DNA of 64,000 nt from Symbiodinium natans (GCA_905221605.1 CAJNDS010002368.1:262001-326000), one strand, 5' to 3'. Numbered from the stretch's first letter, positions 32,045 through 43,644 are shown. Notes: generated by a model not told the origin, from the sequence alone. Translations and numbers: made by a program.

Positions 32045-33300
32045 GGGCAGGAGCAACATTGCCGGTCAAAACTTGCCGGGATCCCCTTGGCACCCTAGAA
32101 AAGTGATGCAAATACCACACAAAACGGGAAAGGGTAGGAACAACTTTGTCGGTCAAAATTTGCCGGGATCCCCTTGGCACCCTGCAAAAGTCCTGCAAAT
32201 ACCACACGAAACGGGAAAGGGTAGGAACAACTTTGCCGGTCAAAATTTGCCGGGATCCCCTTGGCACCCTGGAAAAGTCCTGCAAATACCACACAAAACG
32301 GGAAAGGGTAGGAACAACATTTGCCGGTCAAAATTTGCCGGGATTCCCTTGGCACCCCGGAAAAGTGATGCAAATGCCACACAAAACGGGAACGGGTAGG
32401 AACAACTTTGCGGGTCAAAATTTGCCGGGACCCCCTTGGCACCCTGGAAAAGTCCTGCAAATACCACACAAAACGGGAAAGGGTAGGAACAACTTTGCCG
32501 GTCAAAATTTGCCGGGATTCCCTTGGCACCCTAGAAAAGTTATGCAAATACCACACAAAACGGGAAAGGGTAGGAACAACTTTGCCGGTCAAAACTTGCC
32601 GGGATCCCCTTGGCACCCTGGAAAAGTGATGCAAATGCCACACAAAACGGGAACGGGTAGGAACAACTTTGCGGGTCAAAATTTGCCGGGACCCCCTTGG
32701 CACCCGGGAAAAGTGATGCAAATACCACACAAAACGGGAAAGGGTAGGAACAACTTTGCCGGTCAAAATTTGCCGGGATCCCCTTGGCACACTGGAAAAG
32801 TGATGCAAATACCACACAAAACGGGAAAGGGTAGGAACAACTTTGCCGGTCAAAATTTGCCGGGATTCCCTTGGCACCCCGGAAAAGTGATGCAAATACC
32901 ACACAAAACGGGAAAGGGTAGGAACAACTTTGCGGGTCAAAATTTGCCGGGATTCCCTTGGCACCCTGGAAAAGTCCTGCAAATACCACACAAAACGGGA
33001 AAGGGTAGTAACAACTTTGCCGGTCAAAATTTGCCGGGATTCCCTTGGCACCCTGGAAAAGTCCTGCAAATACCACACAAAACGGGAAAGGGTAGGAACA
33101 ACTTTGCGGGTCAAAATTTGCCGGGATTTCCTTGGCACCCTGGAAAAGTCCTGCAAATACCACACAAAACGGGAAAGGGTAGGAACAACTTTGCCGGTCA
33201 AAATTTGCCGGGATCCCCTTGGCACTCGGGAAAAGTGATGCAAATACCACACAAAACGGGAACGGGTAGGAACAACTTTGCGGGTCAAAATTTGCCGCCT
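32045..33300 (+). repeat. 87-88 bp tandem array, forward orientation
   Basis: About fourteen copies of a unit containing GGTCAAAATTTGCCGGGAT, CCCTTGGCACCCTGGAAAAG, CAAATACCACACAAAACGGG and TAGGAACAACTTTG. Most units are 87 bp, so frames run through on both strands (up to 436 codons). Divergence between units shows no bias to silent sites by eye, so I treat the frames as artefacts. Confidence 0.92.
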
Positions 33301-33417
33301 TCGTATGCCACGAGAAATGCGCGGCTCGATTTGGCCAAATTTTGCCCGGAGGCTGCCCGGCAAAATTTGGCCAAATCGGGCCCCTGGACATTGAAATGAA
33401 ATCAATTTTTCAATTCC

Positions 33418-33532
33418 CCGATACTAAATCACGAGCCCGGGCCTCCCCCTCAACACTAAATTACGAGCCCGGGCCTCCCCCCAATACTGAATTACGAGCG
33501 CGGGCCTCCCCCCAATACTAAAGTACGAGCCG
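33418..33532 (+). repeat. Short tandem of ACGAGCCCGGGCCTCCCC
   Basis: Four copies of about 36 bp (ACTAAATTACGAGCCCGGGC) in the spacer between the two 88 bp arrays. Confidence 0.75.
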
Positions 33533-33619
33533 GGGAATTAAATAATTTAAATAATTTTAATGCCCGGACGCCCCCCCTGGGGCATTTAAATTATTTAAAT
33601 TATTTAAATTATTTAATTC

Positions 33620-34772
33620 CTGACCCCCCAACCCCGACCCGCAAATGTTGTTCCTACCCTTTTCCGTTGTGTGTGGTATTTGCAGGACTTTTGCAGGGTG
33701 CCAAGGGGATCCCGGCAAATTTTGACCCGCAAATGTTGTTCCTACCCTTTTTCGTTTTGTGTGGTATTTGCAGGACTTTTGCAGGGTGCCAAGGGAATCC
33801 CGGCAAATTTTGACCCGCAAATGTTGTTCCTACACTATTCCGATTTGTGTGGCATTTGCAGGGCTTTCGCAGGGTGCCAAGGGGATCCCGGCAAATTTTG
33901 ACCCGCAAATGTTGTTCCTACCCTTTTCCGTTTTGTGTGGCATTTGCAGGACTTTTGCAGGGTGCCAAGGGGATCCCGGCAAATTTTGACCCGCAAATGT
34001 TGTTCCTACCCTTTTTCGTTTTGTGTGGTATTTGCAGGACTTTCGCAGGGCGCCAAGGGAATCCCGGCAAATTTTGACCCGCAAATGTTGTTCCTACCCT
34101 ATTCCCGTTTGTGTGGCATTTGCAGGACTTTTGCAGGGTGCCAAGGGGATCCCGGCAAATTTTGACCCGCAAACGTTGTTCCTACCCTTTTCCGTTTTGT
34201 GTGGCATTTGCAGGACTTTTGCAGGGTGCCAAGGGGATCCCGGCAAATTTCGACCCGCAAATGTTGTTCCTACCCTTTTTCGTTTTGTGTGGCATTTGCA
34301 GGACTTTTGCAGGGTGCCAAGGGGATCCCGGCAAATTTTGACCCGCAAATGTTGTTCCTACCCTTTTTCGTTTTGTGTGGTATTTGCAGGACTTTTGCAG
34401 GGTGCCAAGGGGATCCCGGCAAATTTTGACCCGCAAATGTTGTTCCTACCTTTTTCCGTTTTGTGCGGTATTTGCAGGACTTTTGCAGGGTGCCAAGGGG
34501 ATCCCGGCAAATTTTGACCCGCAAATGTTGTTCCTACCCTTTTCCGTTTTGTGTGGTATTTGCAGGACTTTTGCAGGGTGCCAAGGGAATCCCGGCAAAT
34601 TTTGACCCGCAAATGTTGTTCCTACCCTATTCCCGTTTGTGTGGCATTTACAGGACTTTTGCAGGGTGCCAAGGGGATCCCGGCAAATTTTGACCCGCAA
34701 ATGTTGTTCCTACCCTTTTCCGTTTTGTGTGGCATTTGCAGGACTTTTGCAGGGTGCCAAGGGGATCCCGGT
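33620..34772 (-). repeat. 88 bp tandem array, reverse orientation
   Basis: About thirteen copies of the same unit inverted, with GTTGTTCC spaced by 88 bp from 33647. Because 88 is not a multiple of 3 the frames are short and staggered. With 32045-33300 it forms an inverted pair more than 1.1 kb per arm around a 320 bp spacer. Confidence 0.93.
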
Positions 34773-37700
34773 CTCCTGTCTTCATTTCTCCTCCATGATT
34801 TTCATTGCTGTTCCCATGAAAATTGCTTCCTTTTGATCTCTCCTCTCTCCTTTCTCTCTCCCTTCTCTTCTCTTGTTCTCTTTTGAATCTCAAAATCACA
34901 CCAAAGGAAGCTTCTTTTCCTTATTGAATGAAAAAGAAAAACAAGAAAAGAGATAGGTAAAGACACTGAAGAGCTCCACTGCCTATTGTTTCATTCCCTT
35001 TCCTCTCTTTCTATGTGTTGTTTCCTTGTCGTTTCAGAAAGCTAGCAAAATAAGAGCAAGGGGGCTTCCTGAAGAGGAGAGAGGGCACCTATTTTTTTTA
35101 ATTATAGAGGGGAAAGCGAGAGACAAGGAAGGGAGAGATGATAGATAAAGAAGAGTGCTATCCGTCTCCTTGTTTCTTGTGTCTTCTCTTCTTTTCAGTT
35201 CATCATATTCCTCTTTTCGGCCTGTCTCTTCTGCTCTTTTCCTTACCCTTCTCCTTTTCAAGTTCTTCCAATTTAGTTTTTCTGTTTCGAAAAGAAAGAG
35301 GGAAGGGAGAGAGAAGGGCGAGAGGATAGATAAAGAAGAGTGCCATCTTCTTTGCGCCTTGTTTTGTCTCTCCATCTTCTTTGTTCATCTCTCTTCTATT
35401 CTTTTCTTGGCTCTTCCCATTAGAATTGTGTTCCTTTTATCTCTCCTCTCTCCTTCTCTTTCCCTTGTCTTCTCCTGTTCCCCTTTAAATGACAAAAAAC
35501 ACAAGAAAGGAAGAAGAGGGGAATGGAGGCCCTTTTCCGGTATTCTCCTGTTGCAATGAATAAGGGAAAGAGCATAGGAGATAAGGAAGGGAATTGAAAA
35601 GAAAATGGGCGATCGGGTGTCCTTTTTGCTAGTTTTCTGCATCTTCAAGGAAGAAAAAAGGACACCCACCCAAGAAGGAAAAGTAACTTAAGAGATAGTG
35701 AGGAAATTGAAGAGCTCCTCTCTTTACCTAGTCATTCCCTGTCCTCTCTTCTTATCTGTTGTTTGTCTTATTCGCTTCAAAAAGCAAAATAAGGGAAAGG
35801 CGATTTCCTGAAGAGGAAGAAGGGCGCCTACCTGTGAATAGCAAGATTGATTTTTCTAATTAGGGAGAGACTTGCCCTGCCTGAGCCTCCCTGGCCTGCT
35901 TGTTGTGGCCACATACAGTTGCGCTTCCAGCAAAATGGCATCCTTGTTATCTCGTCTCACTTCTCTTTTCCTTCTCTCCTTCTGTTTCCTTTTGACTGAT
36001 AAACCACAAGAAAGGAACTTGTGTGATAAGGCAGTGGAAGGGTAAGCAGAGGGTGACTCCTGGCGCGTGGACCGGTCCATACTTCATCATACCCCTCCTC
36101 TCGACCTATCTCTTCTGTTCCTTTCCTTACCCTCTCCTTCTCATAGTTCTTCCTTTTTGTTTTCTTATTTCGAAAAGAAAGAGGGAAGGGAGAGAGAAGG
36201 GAGAGAGGATAGATAAAGAAGAGTGCCATCTTCTCTGCGCCTTGTTTTGTCTCTCCCACTTCTCTATTCATCTCTCTTCTATTCTTTTCTTTGCTCTTCC
36301 CATTAACAATGCAATCCTTTTGTCTCTCCTCTCTCCTTCTCTCTCCCTTCTCTTCTCCTGTTCCCCTTTAAATGACAAAAGCGCAAGAAAGGAAGAACAA
36401 GAGGGGAATGGAGGCCATGCTCCTTTCTTTTCCAATGGATGGGGAAAGCGAGCGGGGTTGGCTCCTTGTCCGTAGACCCTCCCCATGCTGCAGCAAATCC
36501 CTCCTCTCGCCCTATCGCCTCTGTTCTTTTCCTTGTTCCCAAACGGAAAAAGAAAACGGGTTCCTTTACATGTTCATTGTTCTTCCTTTTGTTTTTATTT
36601 GAAAGGGAAAGATAAGAAAGAGAGGAAAGAAGAAAACGAGCACCATCTTCTCTTTGCCTGATTTTGCACCTCCCTCTCCTGTCTTCATTTCTCTTCCATG
36701 ATTTTCATTGCTCTTCCCATGAAAATTGCTTCCTTTTGATCTCTCCTCTCCCCTTTCTCTCTCCCTTCTCTTCTCTTGTTCTCTTTTGAATCTCAAAATC
36801 ACACCAAAGGAAGCTTCTTTTCCTTATTGAATGAAAAAGAAAAACAAGAAAAGAGATAGGTAAAGACACTGAAGAGCTCCACTGCCTATTGTTTCATTCC
36901 CTTTCCTCTCTTTCTATGTGTTGTTTCCTTGTCGTTTCAGAAAGCTAGCAAAATAAGAGCAAGGGGGCTTCCTGGAGAGGAGAGAGGGCGCCTATTTTTT
37001 TAATTATAGAGGGGAAAGCGAGAGACAAGGAAGGGAGAGATGATAGATAAAGAAGAGTGCTATCCGTCTCCTTGTTTCTTGTGTCTTCTCTTCTTTTCAG
37101 TTCATCATATTCCTCTTTTCGGCCTGTCTCTTCTGCTCTTTTCCTTACCCTTCTCCTTTTCAAGTTCTTCCAATTTAGTTTTTCTGTTTCGAAAAGAAAG
37201 AGGGAAGGGAGAGAGAAGGGCGAGAGGATAGATAAAGAAGAGTGCCATCTTCTTTGCGCCTTGTTTTGTCTCTCCATCTTCTTTGTTCATCTCTCTTCTA
37301 TTCTTTTCTTGGCTCTTCCCATTAGAATTGTGTTCCTTTTATCTCTCCTCTCTCCTTCTCTTTCCCTTGTCTTCTCCTGTTCCCCTTTAAATGACAAAAA
37401 CACAAGAAAGGAAGAAGAGGGGAATGGAGGCCCTTTTCCTGTATTCTCCTGTTGCAATGAATAAGGAAAAGAGCATAGGAGATAAGGAAGGGAATTGAAA
37501 AGAAAATGGGCGATCGGGTGTCCTTTTTGCTAGTTTTCTGCATCTTCAAGGAAGAAAAAAGGACACCCGCCCAAGAAGGAAAAGTAACTTAAGAGATAGG
37601 GAGGAAATTGAAGAGCTCCTCTCTTTACCTAGTCATTCCCTGTCCTCTCTTCTTATCTGTTGTTTGTCTTATTCGCTTCAAAAAGCAAAATAAGGGAAAG

Positions 37701-39430
37701 GAGATTTCCTGAAGAGGAAGAAGGGCGCCTACCTGTGAATAGCAAGATTGATTTTTTCTAATTAGGGAGAGACTTGCCCCGCCTGAGCCTCCCTGGCCTG
37801 CTTGTTGTGGCCACATACAGTTGCGCTTCCAGCAAAATGGCATCCTTGTTATCTCGTCTCACTTCTCTTTCCCTTCTCTCCTTCTGTTTCCTTTTGACTG
37901 ATAAACCACAAGAAAGGAACTTGTGTGATAAGGCAGTGGAAGGGTAAGCAGAGGGTGACTCCTGGCGCGTGGACCGGTCCATACTTCATCATACCCCTCC
38001 TCTCGGCCTATCTCTTCTGTTCCTTTCCTTACCCTTCTCCTTCTCATAGTTCTTCCTTTTTGTTTTCTTATTTCGAAAAGAAAGAGGGAAGGGAGAGAGA
38101 AGGGAGAGAGGATAGATAAAGAAGAGTGCCATCTTCTCTGCGCCTTGTTTTGTCTCTCCCACTTCTCTATTCATCTCTCTTCTATTCTTTTCTTTGCTCT
38201 TCCCATTAACAATGCAATCCTTTTGTCTCTCCTCTCTCCTTCTCTCTCCCTTCTCTTCTCCTGTTCCCCTTTAAATGACAAAAGCGCAAGAAAGGAAGAA
38301 CAAGAGGGGAATGGAGGCCATGCTCCTTTCTTTTCCAATGGATGGGGAAAGCGAGCGGGGTTGGCTCCTTGTCCGTAGACCCTCCCCATGCTGCAGCAAA
38401 TCCCTCCTCTCGCCCTATCGCCTCTGTTCTTTTCCTTGTTCCCAAACGGAAAAAGAAAACGGGTTCCTTTACATGTTCATTGTTCTTCCTTTTGTTTTTA
38501 TTTGAAAGGGAAAGATAAGAAAGAGAGGAAAGAAGAAAACGAGCACCATCTTCTCTTTGCCTGATTTTGCACCTCCCTCTCCTGTCTTCATTTCTCTTCC
38601 ATGATTTTCATTGCTCTTCCCATGAAAATTGCTTCCTTTTGATCTCTCCTCTCTCCTTTCTCTCTCCCTTCTCTTCTCTTGTTCTCTTTTAAATCTCAAA
38701 ATCACACCAAAGGAAGCTTCTTTTCCTTATTGAATGAAAAAGAAAAAGAAGAAAAGAGATAGGTAAAGACACTGAAGAGCTCCACTGCCTATTGTTTCAT
38801 TCCCTTTCCTCTCTTTCTATGTGTTGTTTCCCTTGTTGTTTCAGAAAGCTAGCAAAATAAGGGCAAGGGGGCTTCCTGAAGAGGAGAGGGCACCTATTTG
38901 TTTTAATTATAGAGGGAAAAGCGAGAGACAAGGAAGGGAGAGATGATAGATAAAGAAGAGTGCTATCCGTCTCCTTGTTTCTTGTGTCTTCTCTTCTTTT
39001 CAGTTCATCATATTCCCCTTTTCGGCCTGTCTCTTCTGCTCTTTTCATTACCCTTCTCCTTTTCAAGTTATTCCTTTTTAGTTTTTCTGTTTCGAAAAGA
39101 AAGAGGGAAGGGAGAGAGAAGGGAGAGAGGATAGATAAAGAAGAGTGCCATCTTCTTTGCGCCTTGTTTTGTCTCTCCATCTTCTTTGTTCATCTCTCTT
39201 CTATTCTTTTCTTGGCTCTTCCCATTAAAATTGTGTTCCTTTTATCTCTCCTCTCTCCTTCTCTTTCCCTTCTCTTCTCCTGTTCCCCTTTAAATGACAA
39301 AAACACAAGAAAGGAAGAACAAGAGGGGAATGGAGGCCCTTTTCCTGTATTCTCCTGTTGCAATGAATAAAGAAAAAGGATAGGAGATAAGGAAGGGAAT
39401 TGAGGAGCTCCTTTCGCTACTTTCTTATGC
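34773..39430 (+). repeat. 1,903 bp tandem repeat, 2.4 copies
   Basis: The phrase CTCCTGTCTTCATTTCTC begins at 34773, 36676 and 38579, a constant 1,903 bp. Each unit alternates pyrimidine-rich (TCTCTCCTTCTCTCTCCC) and purine-rich (GAAAGAGGGAAGGGAGAGAG) stretches. An inner duplication (GATAGATAAAGAAGAGTGCC) recurs about twice per unit. Copies are nearly identical. The array starts abruptly inside the last 88 bp unit. No coding signal. Confidence 0.95.
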
Positions 39431-39499
39431 CCTTTCCTTTGTATCTACCACACAAAAACACGACTCTCAGCTTCCAAATAAACCCTATTTAAGCCACCC

Positions 39500-39504
<5 letters not shown>

Positions 39505-39532
<28 letters not shown>
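39505..39532 (+). repeat. Poly-C tract
   Basis: Nearly unbroken C run immediately outside the right 26 bp inverted repeat. Confidence 0.85.
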
Positions 39533-39657
39533 ATGTTCCCCCCCCATAATTAAGGCTATTTAGGGATAGCCAAGCCGAATCCAGAACCCTAAACCCCACA
39601 CCCTATCAAGCCCGACATGTGAGAGGGTCTTCACCGCCCCCACCCTCCCCACCCCCC

Positions 39658-39721
39658 CAGCCCGCCCTGCATGAGAAACCATCGTGGACTGGAGGTCCCT
39701 GGTGATGCTGTCCCGAAAGGT
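39658..39721 (-). CDS. Candidate exon
   Basis: CCCCTAAG|ACC opens TFRDSITRDLQSTMVSHAGR; the donor is uncertain in a G-rich tail. Confidence 0.38.
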
Positions 39722-40019
39722 CTTAGGGGCTTCAGGGGTTTTGAGGGCAAGCCTAAACGCTAGACCCTAAGTCAAGGGTTTAGGGTTTAGGCAACCCTGA
39801 AACCCCATAAGAATCCCTAAGCCCCAAACCCTAAGTGCACTAACTTAGGGCTTAAAGGCTTAGGAAATAAGAACCCTTAAACCCCAAACCCTAAGTTTAA
39901 TGGCTGAGGGCTTAAAGGCTTAGGAACTAAGAGCCCTTAAACCCCAAACCCTAAGTTTAATGGCTTAGGGCTTGAGAAGGTTTAGGGTTTCTCAAAGTTT
40001 AGGGTGCAGGGTTTCGGCG

Positions 40020-40075
40020 GGAAAGCTGTGCCTTGCCATGGAGAAACCAGCGCCCTGGCCGCCGAGGCGGGGGGT
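40020..40075 (-). CDS. Weak exon candidate
   Basis: GGCGGCCAG|G then ALVSPWQGTAFPPKPC. Short and with more than one open frame. Confidence 0.25.
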
Positions 40076-40079
40076 TAAG

Positions 40080-41240
40080 CTTCAGGGTTGTGTTTAGGGT
40101 TTAGGGTTTGGGGTTTAGGGTTAGGGTTTAGACTCTGGGTTTAGGGTTTTAGGGTTTTGGGGGTTTTAGGGCTTTGTGGCTTTAGGGTTTTAGGGCCCAA
40201 CATACCCCCAAGACCCACCCCCTCCTCCCCTCCAACAAAAACCGGACAAGCCTCATACCATAAACCCTGAAAACCCTCAACTCTATTGTGGTAAACTCTA
40301 TAAAGCCCTGTAAACCCTAAAAACCTTATCTAACCCTCAGCTGCTGTTGCCCTCCTATAAATGGGTCTTGCTGGCTGAGCTTTCATTTTGGGGCAAGTGG
40401 CACCCGTCTTGGGGTGCTCAACCCAAAGACGCCTCAAACCCTTAAGGGTCATAGGGTTTTAGGCGCTTAGGGTGTATGGGTTAAGGGTTTAGGGTTTTAG
40501 GGTTTTAGGGTTTTAGGGTTTTAGGGTTTTTGGGCCTTAGGGCTGAAAGGTTTGAGGGTTTAGGGTTAATGGCGTCAGGGGTTTGAGGGGTTTTAGCCTC
40601 AACCCCTGAAACAGCCGTGGCACGTGGAGGGTCGAGATTTGGCATAAACCCTTCTAAGACCCTATAAACCCTGTAGACCCTCTAAACCCTAACTAACTCC
40701 AAGCTTTATCAGCCCAGAACCCTACGCCCTATAAGCCCTAGAAGCCCTATGAACCCTATGAACCCTATAAACCCGGGACCCTGTACCTATACCCTACATG
40801 CCCGATAAACTTAAAACCCGGAGCTGCAGGGTTTTTTAGGGTCTCAAGGGTTTTGTTTTCTATTCTTGAGTCTTTAGGTGCTCTTTTTTTGAGAGCTGTT
40901 TCAGGGTTTTCTAGGGTTTTTGGGGTTTTTGGGCTTGAGGGTTCTAGGGGTTTAGGGTTTTTGACATTGTGGGGCTTGAAGACAGTCGCCAAGATCCCCG
41001 CGCCTTCACTTCAAGTGCGCGCGAGCCCCCCCAGGAATGGGATGGAAAACAACCCTTAAGGGTTTGGGGTTCTAACTGGAGTTGAACAGGCTTTAGGGTT
41101 GAGTTAGAGGGCCCGGATTCGGTCAGGCTTGTGTGGGATGCAGCAGAGCTTAGGAGTTTCTTGGGGTGCTTCTGATCACAGACGGTCGCATCCTCAACCC
41201 TAAACCCTAAACCCTAAACCCTAAACCCCAAACCCTGGAA
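40080..41240. other. Intron-like region with ambiguous islands
   Basis: Telomere-like variants. Islands at 40970-41050 (minus SRALEVKARGSWRLSSS or plus VGLEDSRQDPRAFTSS) and 41095-41195 (minus ATVCDQKHPKKLLSSA) are open on both strands and I do not call them separately. Confidence 0.4.
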
Positions 41241-41250
41241 TTCAGGGGGC

Positions 41251-41332
41251 AATGGGGTGGAGACATCCAGCTTTCGACTCTTGAGCCACGCAGTGGGCGA
41301 GGATGTCAGGCACAGGCGACTCCTTGGGGAAC
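41251..41332 (-). CDS. Candidate exon, possibly of the thiol dioxygenase gene
   Basis: CCCAAAG|G opens FPKESPVPDILAHCVAQESK and AGCLHPI, with GC donor ATT|GCCCCC. In cysteamine/cysteine dioxygenases a CxLxP stretch follows the metal-site segment, so position and AGCLHPIAP would fit, but this is weak. The plus strand is open as well. Confidence 0.35.
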
Positions 41333-41749
41333 CTTTGGGGTTTAGGGCTTGGGGTTTAGGGTTTAGGGTTGAGGGTTTAGGGTTTAGGGTTGAGGGCTTC
41401 AAAGCTTCAAAGCTTCAAGGCTTAGAGTTTAGGGTGTAGGGTTTGGGGTTTACATATTGGAGTCTTCTTAGGGTCTAGGGTCTAGGGTTTAGGGGAACCT
41501 AGGGGAGTGTAAGGGAGGGGAGTGCAGCGGGGCGCGTTTTGCCCAAAGAAGGGCCCTAACCTAAACCCTAAACCTTACACATGCAGCACAAAGGCGCTAT
41601 CTCTCTACGTAAGGCGGTTCGTTCCTGGGTGCTGAGTTCTCTACGGAAGAAGCCTAACCTTGGGTCCACCCAGCACTAGCCGATAAGCCCTAACCCTCAC
41701 GTAAAACCCTAAACCCTAAACCCTAAACCCTAAACCCTAAACCCTAAAC

Positions 41750-41821
41750 CCTTGATCTTCTGAGGGCTCACAGGAGCTCGAACATAGGGGGGCATTGCGG
41801 GTTTGCTTCTGGCTTTGGGAG
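41750..41821 (-). CDS. Candidate exon, basic and Pro-rich
   Basis: AGCCTCAG|CT then PKARSKPAMPPYVRAPVSPQ and KIK, ending AAGG|GTTTAGGG. Could be a linker in the dioxygenase gene. Confidence 0.42.
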
Positions 41822-41929
41822 CTGAGGCTTCTAGGGTGTTGGGTTTAGAGGTTTAGGGTTTAGGGATTGGACCTAAACCCTAAACCCTAAACCCTGAACC
41901 CTAGACCCTGGACCCTGAACACTAAACCC

Positions 41930-42016
41930 TAAACCCTAAACCCTAAACCCTAAACCCTAAACCCTAAACCCTAAACCCTAAACCCTAAACCCTAAACCCT
42001 AAACCCTAACCCTAAA
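41930..42016 (-). repeat. Telomere-like array (CCCTAAA)n
   Basis: About twelve units, ending 40 bp from the dioxygenase exon at 42058. Confidence 0.9.
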
Positions 42017-42057
42017 CGGCTCCAGCGGGGGGCCGGGGGGGGGGGGGGGGGAGGTAC

Positions 42058-42099
42058 CGAGGTGGCCAACATGCGGCCGAAGAGGAGACGCCCGAAGAC
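42058..42099 (-). CDS. Thiol dioxygenase (ADO/PCO-like), exon C
   Basis: CCCTCAG|GTC to ACCTCG|GTACCTCC, exactly 14 codons: VFGRLLFGRMLATS. Joined in phase after exon B (...HDHPDMH) it continues the family pattern HxHPxM-x-VFxKLLxGxM of cysteamine dioxygenases and plant cysteine oxidases. These non-haem iron enzymes oxidise thiols, including N-terminal cysteines, and act in oxygen sensing. The downstream C-terminal half was not found with confidence. Confidence 0.6.
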
Positions 42100-42206
42100 C
42101 TGAGGGTTTAGGGTTTGGGGTTTGGGGTTTGGGGTTTAGGGTTCAGGGCAACAACATGTTGGCACACTCTCTTGAGTTTTTGGCGTTTTGGGGTCTAGAG
42201 TTTGGG

Positions 42207-42292
42207 GTTTAAGGGTTTAAGGGTTTAAGGGTTTAAGGGTTTAAGGGTTTAAGGGTTTAAGGGTTTAAGGGTTTAAGGGTTTAAGGGTTTAG
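42207..42292 (+). repeat. Octamer array (TTTAAGGG)n
   Basis: About ten perfect TTTAAGGG units, another locally expanded variant. Confidence 0.92.
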
Positions 42293-42964
42293 GGTTCATT
42301 TTTTTAAGTTTAGGGTTTGGGATTTTTAGGGTTTAGGGTTTGGGTGGTTTTAGTCTGGTTTAGGGTTCTAGTGTTCCAAGTATGGGCCTTTAGTTTGGGC
42401 ACCATTTTATACAGTCCTTTCCTAAACCGTAAACCCTAAACCCTAAACCCTGAACCCTAAACCCTAAACTAAGCATGACAAGGGCCCATACTCCGGATCC
42501 CTATAAACAAGGGTAAGGGACCATAACAAGGGTTCCAACCCTAGAACATTGGGCACCCTCGCTTTTGGTTTAGGGTCTGAGCTTCTAGGGTTTATGATTT
42601 AGGTATTTTTTAGTTTCGGGTTTAGGGGGTTTACAGTTTAGGGTTTGGGGATTTCAGGGTTTAAGGTTCAGGGTTGAGGTTTTAAAGGGTTTGAGGGTTT
42701 CGGGCTTCGGGCAAATGCAAGATGCATTAATGAAGCCATATAAGAGCCCTTAACCTGAAATCCTCAACCCTAAACCCTAAACCCTAAACCCGCTCTAGGA
42801 GCCCTTTCGGGGCTCGGGCTCCTTCACAACAAATACATCCGTTTGGGGTTTGAGGGTCTCGGGGGTTGCAGCTGTAGGATAGGCAGAGTTCAGGTTTAGG
42901 GTTGAATTTAGGGTTTGGGGAATAGGGTTGGGGGTTTAGGGTTCGGGGGGGAGGGAGGGGGGGA

Positions 42965-43150
42965 GGGGGAGGGGGGGCTGGAAATGGCTTTACAGCTGTA
43001 AGCCAAAAAATGCTTGTGAAGCTTTGGGGTGTTAGTTGCGGCTTCGTGGCTTCTGCTTGCCAGGGTTTGGGCTTGCCTGAAGCACACGTCCAGTGCCACT
43101 GGCCGAGCTTTGGCCTTCGAGGTTGCGCCCGTCAGCGAGGAAGCCGGGCT
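42965..43150 (-). CDS. Open frame of about 60 codons
   Basis: Minus-strand ASSLTGATSKAKARPVALDV, CFRQAQTLASRSHEAATNTP, KLHKHFLAYSCKAIS. Protein-like, but it lies inside the intron predicted between dioxygenase exons B and C, so one of the two readings is wrong or this is nested. Confidence 0.35.
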
Positions 43151-43204
43151 AAACCCTAAACCCTAAACCCTAAACCCTAAACCCTAAACCCTAAACCCTA
43201 AACC

Positions 43205-43438
43205 CTAAACCGACGCCCCACAGGGCTGGGCTGACGCCCTACAGGGCTGGGCTGCATGGCGTCGCTTCCACCCACCCCAGGGCTTTAGAGCAAAACTTCG
43301 CGTTTGGCTTTCCGATGCATCCGCAAGCTGCAAAATCTCCCTACAACAGCCCTCCCTCAAATTAATCTTGTTCCCGAAAGCTTCAGATGAGTCTGAGGCG
43401 GTGGTGGAGGCTGAACGTTCGCCTCCTTGATGAAGTGC
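43205..43438 (-). CDS. Open frame of about 78 codons
   Basis: GERSASTTASDSSEAFGNK, INLREGCCREILQLADASES, QTRSFALKPWGGWKRRHA, then a duplicated AQPC(R/G)AS encoded by a 21 bp direct repeat. It ends GCGTCG|GTTTAGGG. Also inside the predicted B-C intron. Confidence 0.38.
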   Translation of the reverse strand, partial: ALHQGGERSASTTASDSSEAFGNKINLREGCCREILQLADASESQTRSFALKPWGGWKRRHAAQPCRASAQPCGASV

Positions 43439-43538
43439 CAAACCCTAAACCCTAAGCCCTAAGCCCTAAACCCTACACCCTAAACCCTAAACCCTACACC
43501 CTACACCCTAAACCCTAACTCCAATTTGGAGTACCCAC

Positions 43539-43644
43539 CTTGGCCGGCCATCGCATGAGCCTGATCCAAAATTACGTGGAAGTCATAAGAGGTGGACCCT
43601 TCCATCCAATGCCAAAGCCAGGACCCTGGGCTCCAACCAGAGCC
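43539..43644 (-). CDS. Candidate exon with canonical donor
   Basis: GGCTCAG|GGC to GGCCAAG|GTGGGTAC, 35 codons: GSGWSPGSWLWHWMEGSTSY then DFHVILDQAHAMAGQ. Good sites, yet it falls inside the predicted dioxygenase B-C intron; the protein pattern favours skipping it. Confidence 0.38.

Larger units (their letters stand above)
30051..39493. repeat. 9.4 kb block bounded by a 26 bp inverted repeat
   Basis: CTTAAATAGGGTTTATTTGG then AAGCTG at 30051-30076 is exactly inverted at 39468-39493, with C-rich runs on the outer sides. Inside there are no TTTAGGG runs, no exon islands and four successive classes of repeat. However, 30051-30160 is also a small foldback on its own, so the two ends may be separate copies of a short element. 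No transposase or replication gene is visible. Confidence 0.55.

Noticed and set aside
31630-32100. His/Leu-rich, Ile/Phe-rich and acidic open frames
   Set aside because: Generated by the ATC/TTC microsatellite in three frames.
32045-34772. Arrays of about 88 bp units that could be taken for a CRISPR array or a repeat protein of 29-residue units
   Set aside because: Units are contiguous without unique spacers, the two arrays are inverted copies, frames are open on both strands only because units are mostly 87 bp, and the setting is eukaryotic repeat DNA.
34773-39430. Open frames of 60-150 codons repeated every 1,903 bp
   Set aside because: Low-complexity Ser/Leu/Phe or Glu/Arg frames on both strands of purine/pyrimidine DNA; no gene structure.
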